Assembly (NCBI GenBank): GCA_002296965.1
Contig: DBIW01000002.1
Location: 27,936-46,448, forward strand
Origin: Treponema sp. UBA792
GTDB taxonomy: Bacteria > Spirochaetota > Spirochaetia > Treponematales > Treponemataceae
Length of the DNA stretch: 18,513 nt
Direction: 5' to 3'
Numbering within the stretch: position 1 is the stretch's first letter; each line of letters opens with the position of its first letter. Shown here in pieces: positions 15,907 through 18,513 of this stretch. The notes under the pieces are model-generated. The model did no database searches and was not told the DNA's origin. It worked only from the letters and a program-made list of their open reading frames with translations. A program made the translations under genes and the position numbers.

Positions 15907-17196
15907 TCATTCCCATTCAATCGTGTTTCTTGTCGCCGTCATGTTCAGTCTGAGTCTCTTCTCCATGTATTTTGCCCAGTCTCTCCTTGGAACCTCATTC
16001 AGGTAATTTATGAATCCGCCGTCAAGCTTTTTCAGGACGAATTCCGACGCGGTGTTTATGTATGTGGTTATCAGCACAGGCTCCGCCTTCTTTATCTGGA
16101 TTTTTCCGCTGTCCCTTGTGAATGCCACCCGGAAAAGAATTCCGTCTCCGGTGTTGTCGCGCTCCGTGTCCACGTTCTCCGCATTCAGAAGAGGTTTCCG
16201 CCGCTGGCCGCTTATGGTGTTTCCGTTCGCATACATAATCAGCTTGTGCGCGCCGTCCTCCATTACGGTGATTTTTCTGTCCTTGATGATATGCGCATGG
16301 TTCGCCCAGACTACATCGGCTCCGGCGGCAAGAATTCTTGTGTACCAGTCGTCCTGCTCCTGCGCCACCCTTCTTGTGTATTCCGGCTCCGCCGCATGAA
16401 CAGATACGATGAACAGATCCGGTCCGGTTTCCGCGTAAAGTTTTCCGCACAGCTCAAGGAATTCCGCGCGGAATTTCTCTTCCGGCGGAACGAAGTTTAT
16501 CATGTCGGCGCATGAATTCATGTTCAGAATCTCCGTCATCGGAAGAAACAGAATTTTCCATCCCTTCTCTTCTATTATATTGTATGAGAAGTTTCCGTCC
16601 GTCCCGCGCAGTCCGGAGAAATATATTTTCCTTCCCCTGCCGTCTGTTCCTCCCTGAATCTCGGCCGCGGTTCTGGCTGTTCCGAGGATTCCGCTTTTTC
16701 CCTGATCGTTCGTGTGGTTGTTGCACAGGGAGAACACTCTGAATCCGGCGTCTACCGCAGCCTCCACATATTCCTTAGGCATGTTGAATTCCGGATATGT
16801 CGATGCCGGCCGCGACGTGTCAACCGGAGCCTCAATGTTGGCAAGCGCGATGTCCGCGTCTGATATTGTCTCCCTTACGTCGCGCCATATCCGGCTGTAG
16901 TCCTTCATCGAAAGGTTCTCCGTATGGGCCATTATGTCACCGCCGAAAAGTACGGTGAGCTGTCTGGCAGCATCGGAATGCGGAATTTCATCAGGAAGCG
17001 GGACGGTGTCCTCCGCCTCGGAAGTCTCAGAGGGCGCGGCCGTTTCCGTGTATTCCGGCGCGCAGCCTGCGTGCGCTGATTCCGTCTGCGTAGCTTCCTG
17101 GATGTATCCTGCTGAGGCGCATGAAAATGTGAAAAACGCGGCGCAGGCAGCCGCGGCAAAAAGAATGCCTGTCCGGAGAAATTTCTTCATGTTCAT
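15907..17196 (-). CDS. CapA/PgsA-like metallophosphatase-fold predicted lipoprotein
   Basis: The family includes CapA/PgsA proteins of polyglutamate capsule export, but most members are uncharacterised calcineurin-fold proteins. The 429-residue product starts MNMKKFLRTG, has a hydrophobic signal segment to about residue 25 and a probable lipidated Cys26 (FTFSC). A Thr/Glu/Pro-rich spacer runs to about 75. Metal-site-like residues follow: Asp87 in LFGGDIMAH, Glu122 in ANIEAP, the LCNNHTNDQG block (157-166), His267 in VSVHAAEPEY, His300/His302 in WANHAHI, and YANGN. The usual HWG is HAA. No pgsB or pgsC partner is nearby, so a capsule role is not supported. The start is uncertain: ATG at 17205, 17196 or 17190, all without an SD. 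A TATAAT (17209-17204) overlaps the first, so the mRNA may be almost leaderless. Confidence 0.85.
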   Translation of the reverse strand: MNMKKFLRTGILFAAAACAAFFTFSCASAGYIQEATQTESAHAGCAPEYTETAAPSETSEAEDTVPLPDEIPHSDAARQLTVLFGGDIMAHTENLSMKDYSRIWRDVRETISDADIALANIEAPVDTSRPASTYPEFNMPKEYVEAAVDAGFRVFSLCNNHTNDQGKSGILGTARTAAEIQGGTDGRGRKIYFSGLRGTDGNFSYNIIEEKGWKILFLPMTEILNMNSCADMINFVPPEEKFRAEFLELCGKLYAETGPDLFIVSVHAAEPEYTRRVAQEQDDWYTRILAAGADVVWANHAHIIKDRKITVMEDGAHKLIMYANGNTISGQRRKPLLNAENVDTERDNTGDGILFRVAFTRDSGKIQIKKAEPVLITTYINTASEFVLKKLDGGFINYLNEVPRRDWAKYMEKRLRLNMTATRNTIEWE

Positions 17197-17331
17197 CTGT
17201 GCCATTATATCATCAGAACGGGTGCGCGGCATAGGGAATTCGTCTCCGGACGAAAACGGCCGCCCCGCGGAACATTCCTCTCGGCTGGTGTCTGCGGTTG
17301 CGGCCGTAGTCTGTGTGGATGACGGAAGATG

Positions 17332-18513
17332 TTATCTCCAGATTTTCTCGCGCACGAAAGTCTGGTTTCTGTCGGCTCCTACAGAGACGATTCCAACCGG
17401 AGTTCCTGTAAAGGCCTCTATGAATTCAACGTATTTCTTGGCGTTTTTGGGAAGCTTGGAGTATGACGTGCATTCCTTTATTGACTGTTTCCATCCTGTG
17501 AATTTCTCCAGAACCGGTTTCGCCGCGTTCAGATCGGGAATGTTCGCCGGAAAATCCGTGACGATTCTTCCGTTTATGTCGTATGCGACGCAGGCCTCAA
17601 TCTCGTCCATGTCGTCATAGATGTCAAGGTGCGTAAGGACAAGCTGATCGATGGAATTCACGTGGCAGGCATAGCGCAGAGCGACAAGATCCAGGTAGCC
17701 GCAGCGTCTGGGACGGCCGGTCGTGACTCCGAATTCATTTCCAGTGTTGCGGACATAGTTGCACAGCTCGCTTTCCGTCTCGCTGTTGAATTCCGTCGGC
17801 ATAGGTCCGTTTCCGACACGTGTCTCGTAGGCCTTGAACACTCCGTAGATTTTGTCAAGCGATTTCGGGCCGACTCCGGCGCCTGACGCTGCTCCGTATG
17901 AGCCGGAGGCTCCGGACGACACGTAGGGATAGGTTCCTGAGTCGATGTCCAGCATTGCGCCCTGAGCGCCCTCAAAAAGGACGTTCTCCTTTCTGACTTC
18001 CCACATCTTTGCGGCAATGTCGATTCTCATGGAGATGAGCTTTTCCTTGTACTGACTCAGAAAATCCCTGTCGTCCTGATTCAGGTCATTCCATTTCTCT
18101 TCCCAGTCAAGATCCGCAAGGCGGATTCCGTCACGCTCGGATTTCTGTGAATATGTTGTTCCGATTCCTCGTCCTGTGGTTCCGATAGGCCGTTTTCTCG
18201 CCGCGTCGCGGTCCTTGTCCATCTGGCGGTAGCACGGAAGGGTGAGGTGGGCGCGGTCCGATATGAACACGCGTCCTTCCCAGTTTATTCCGTTGTCCTT
18301 GAGCATCTGCAGCTCCGCGAAAAGCGCCTCCGGGTCAATGACCATTCCGGAGCCGAGGAATACCGTCTTTTCAGGGTACAGAATTCCGGAAGGCACCTGA
18401 TGGAGGGCGTATTTTTTTCCGTCCACGACGATTGTGTGTCCGGCGTTCGCGCCTCCTGCAAAGCGGACGACATACTTGGCGTCCTGCGCAAGGTAATCGA
18501 CAATCTTTCCCTT
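17332..18513 (-). CDS. purA: Adenylosuccinate synthetase PurA (5' end beyond the window)
   Basis: PurA joins IMP and aspartate using GTP to make adenylosuccinate, the first step from IMP to AMP. The 393 visible residues begin KGKIVDYLAQDAKYVVRFAG, so only about 15-20 N-terminal residues are missing, including the start of the GDEGKGK loop. Family blocks are GGANAGHTIVV, PSGILYPE, TTGRGIGTTY, EGAQGAMLDIDSGTYPYV, VGNGPMPTE, GNEFGVTTGRPRRCGYLDLVALRYA and a C-terminal VSVGADRNQT. The guanine-contact block, usually TKLD, is THLD here. The gene is read leftward and ends 135 bases before the likely start of the CapA-like gene; no functional link between them is evident. Confidence 0.95.
   Translation of the reverse strand, partial: KGKIVDYLAQDAKYVVRFAGGANAGHTIVVDGKKYALHQVPSGILYPEKTVFLGSGMVIDPEALFAELQMLKDNGINWEGRVFISDRAHLTLPCYRQMDKDRDAARKRPIGTTGRGIGTTYSQKSERDGIRLADLDWEEKWNDLNQDDRDFLSQYKEKLISMRIDIAAKMWEVRKENVLFEGAQGAMLDIDSGTYPYVSSGASGSYGAASGAGVGPKSLDKIYGVFKAYETRVGNGPMPTEFNSETESELCNYVRNTGNEFGVTTGRPRRCGYLDLVALRYACHVNSIDQLVLTHLDIYDDMDEIEACVAYDINGRIVTDFPANIPDLNAAKPVLEKFTGWKQSIKECTSYSKLPKNAKKYVEFIEAFTGTPVGIVSVGADRNQTFVREKIWR

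Noticed and set aside
15649..16515. Plus-strand open frame of 288 codons across the helicase 5' end and the CapA-like gene
   Set aside because: It is antisense to two well-supported genes, crosses their boundary, has no recognisable domain, and its composition is that of a reverse-complement shadow.
17257..17306. Inverted repeat CGGCCGC / GCGGCCG downstream of purA, followed by TTTT on the minus strand
   Set aside because: The arms are only 7 bp and the loop is 36 bases, so a stable terminator is unlikely; chance in GC-rich sequence is enough to explain it.

Overview
The window looks like chromosomal DNA of a spirochaete close to Treponema. The main reason is gene order: mraZ, rsmH, an ftsL-like gene, murF, ftsW, divIB/ftsQ, ftsA, ftsZ, a Xer-type recombinase, a TPR lipoprotein, dprA and topA. 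From memory this matches the Treponema pallidum arrangement; no search was run. The two predicted lipoproteins have loose lipoboxes ending in FMSC and TFSC, which also suits spirochaetes. Base composition is close to half GC and codon style is uniform throughout. I see no insertion sequence, tRNA, rRNA, CRISPR array or clear sign of recent transfer.

Left edge (1-266): the first codons of a leftward gene run off the edge. Then comes a control region for the rightward operon, with a near-consensus sigma70 promoter (194-221) followed by four GTGG boxes spaced exactly 10 bp apart. These look like a MraZ operator.

Rightward block (267-13219): twelve tightly packed genes, probably one long operon with possible internal control points. 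The first eight are a reduced division and cell-wall (dcw) cluster. RsmH methylates 16S rRNA, MurF finishes the UDP-MurNAc-pentapeptide precursor, FtsL, DivIB and FtsW are membrane divisome parts, and FtsA tethers FtsZ. No other mur gene, mraY, murG or ftsI is present. The next four genes turn to the chromosome and the envelope: a tyrosine recombinase, a TPR lipoprotein, DprA (ssDNA/RecA loader) and topoisomerase I. A hairpin between two copies of a 9-nt repeat lies directly before the ftsZ ribosome binding site.

Rightmost block (13265-18513, leftward): an HrpA-type DEAH helicase, a CapA-like predicted lipoprotein and purA, which is cut by the right edge. The helicase converges on topA. A perfect 16-bp hairpin fills the space between the two stop codons. 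The helicase has its own extended -10 promoter.

Nothing here is clearly a new system. The best leads are the MraZ box array, the ftsA-ftsZ leader structure, the TPR lipoprotein inside the division operon, the unassigned C-terminal region of the helicase, and an unusual excess of GAATTC sites.
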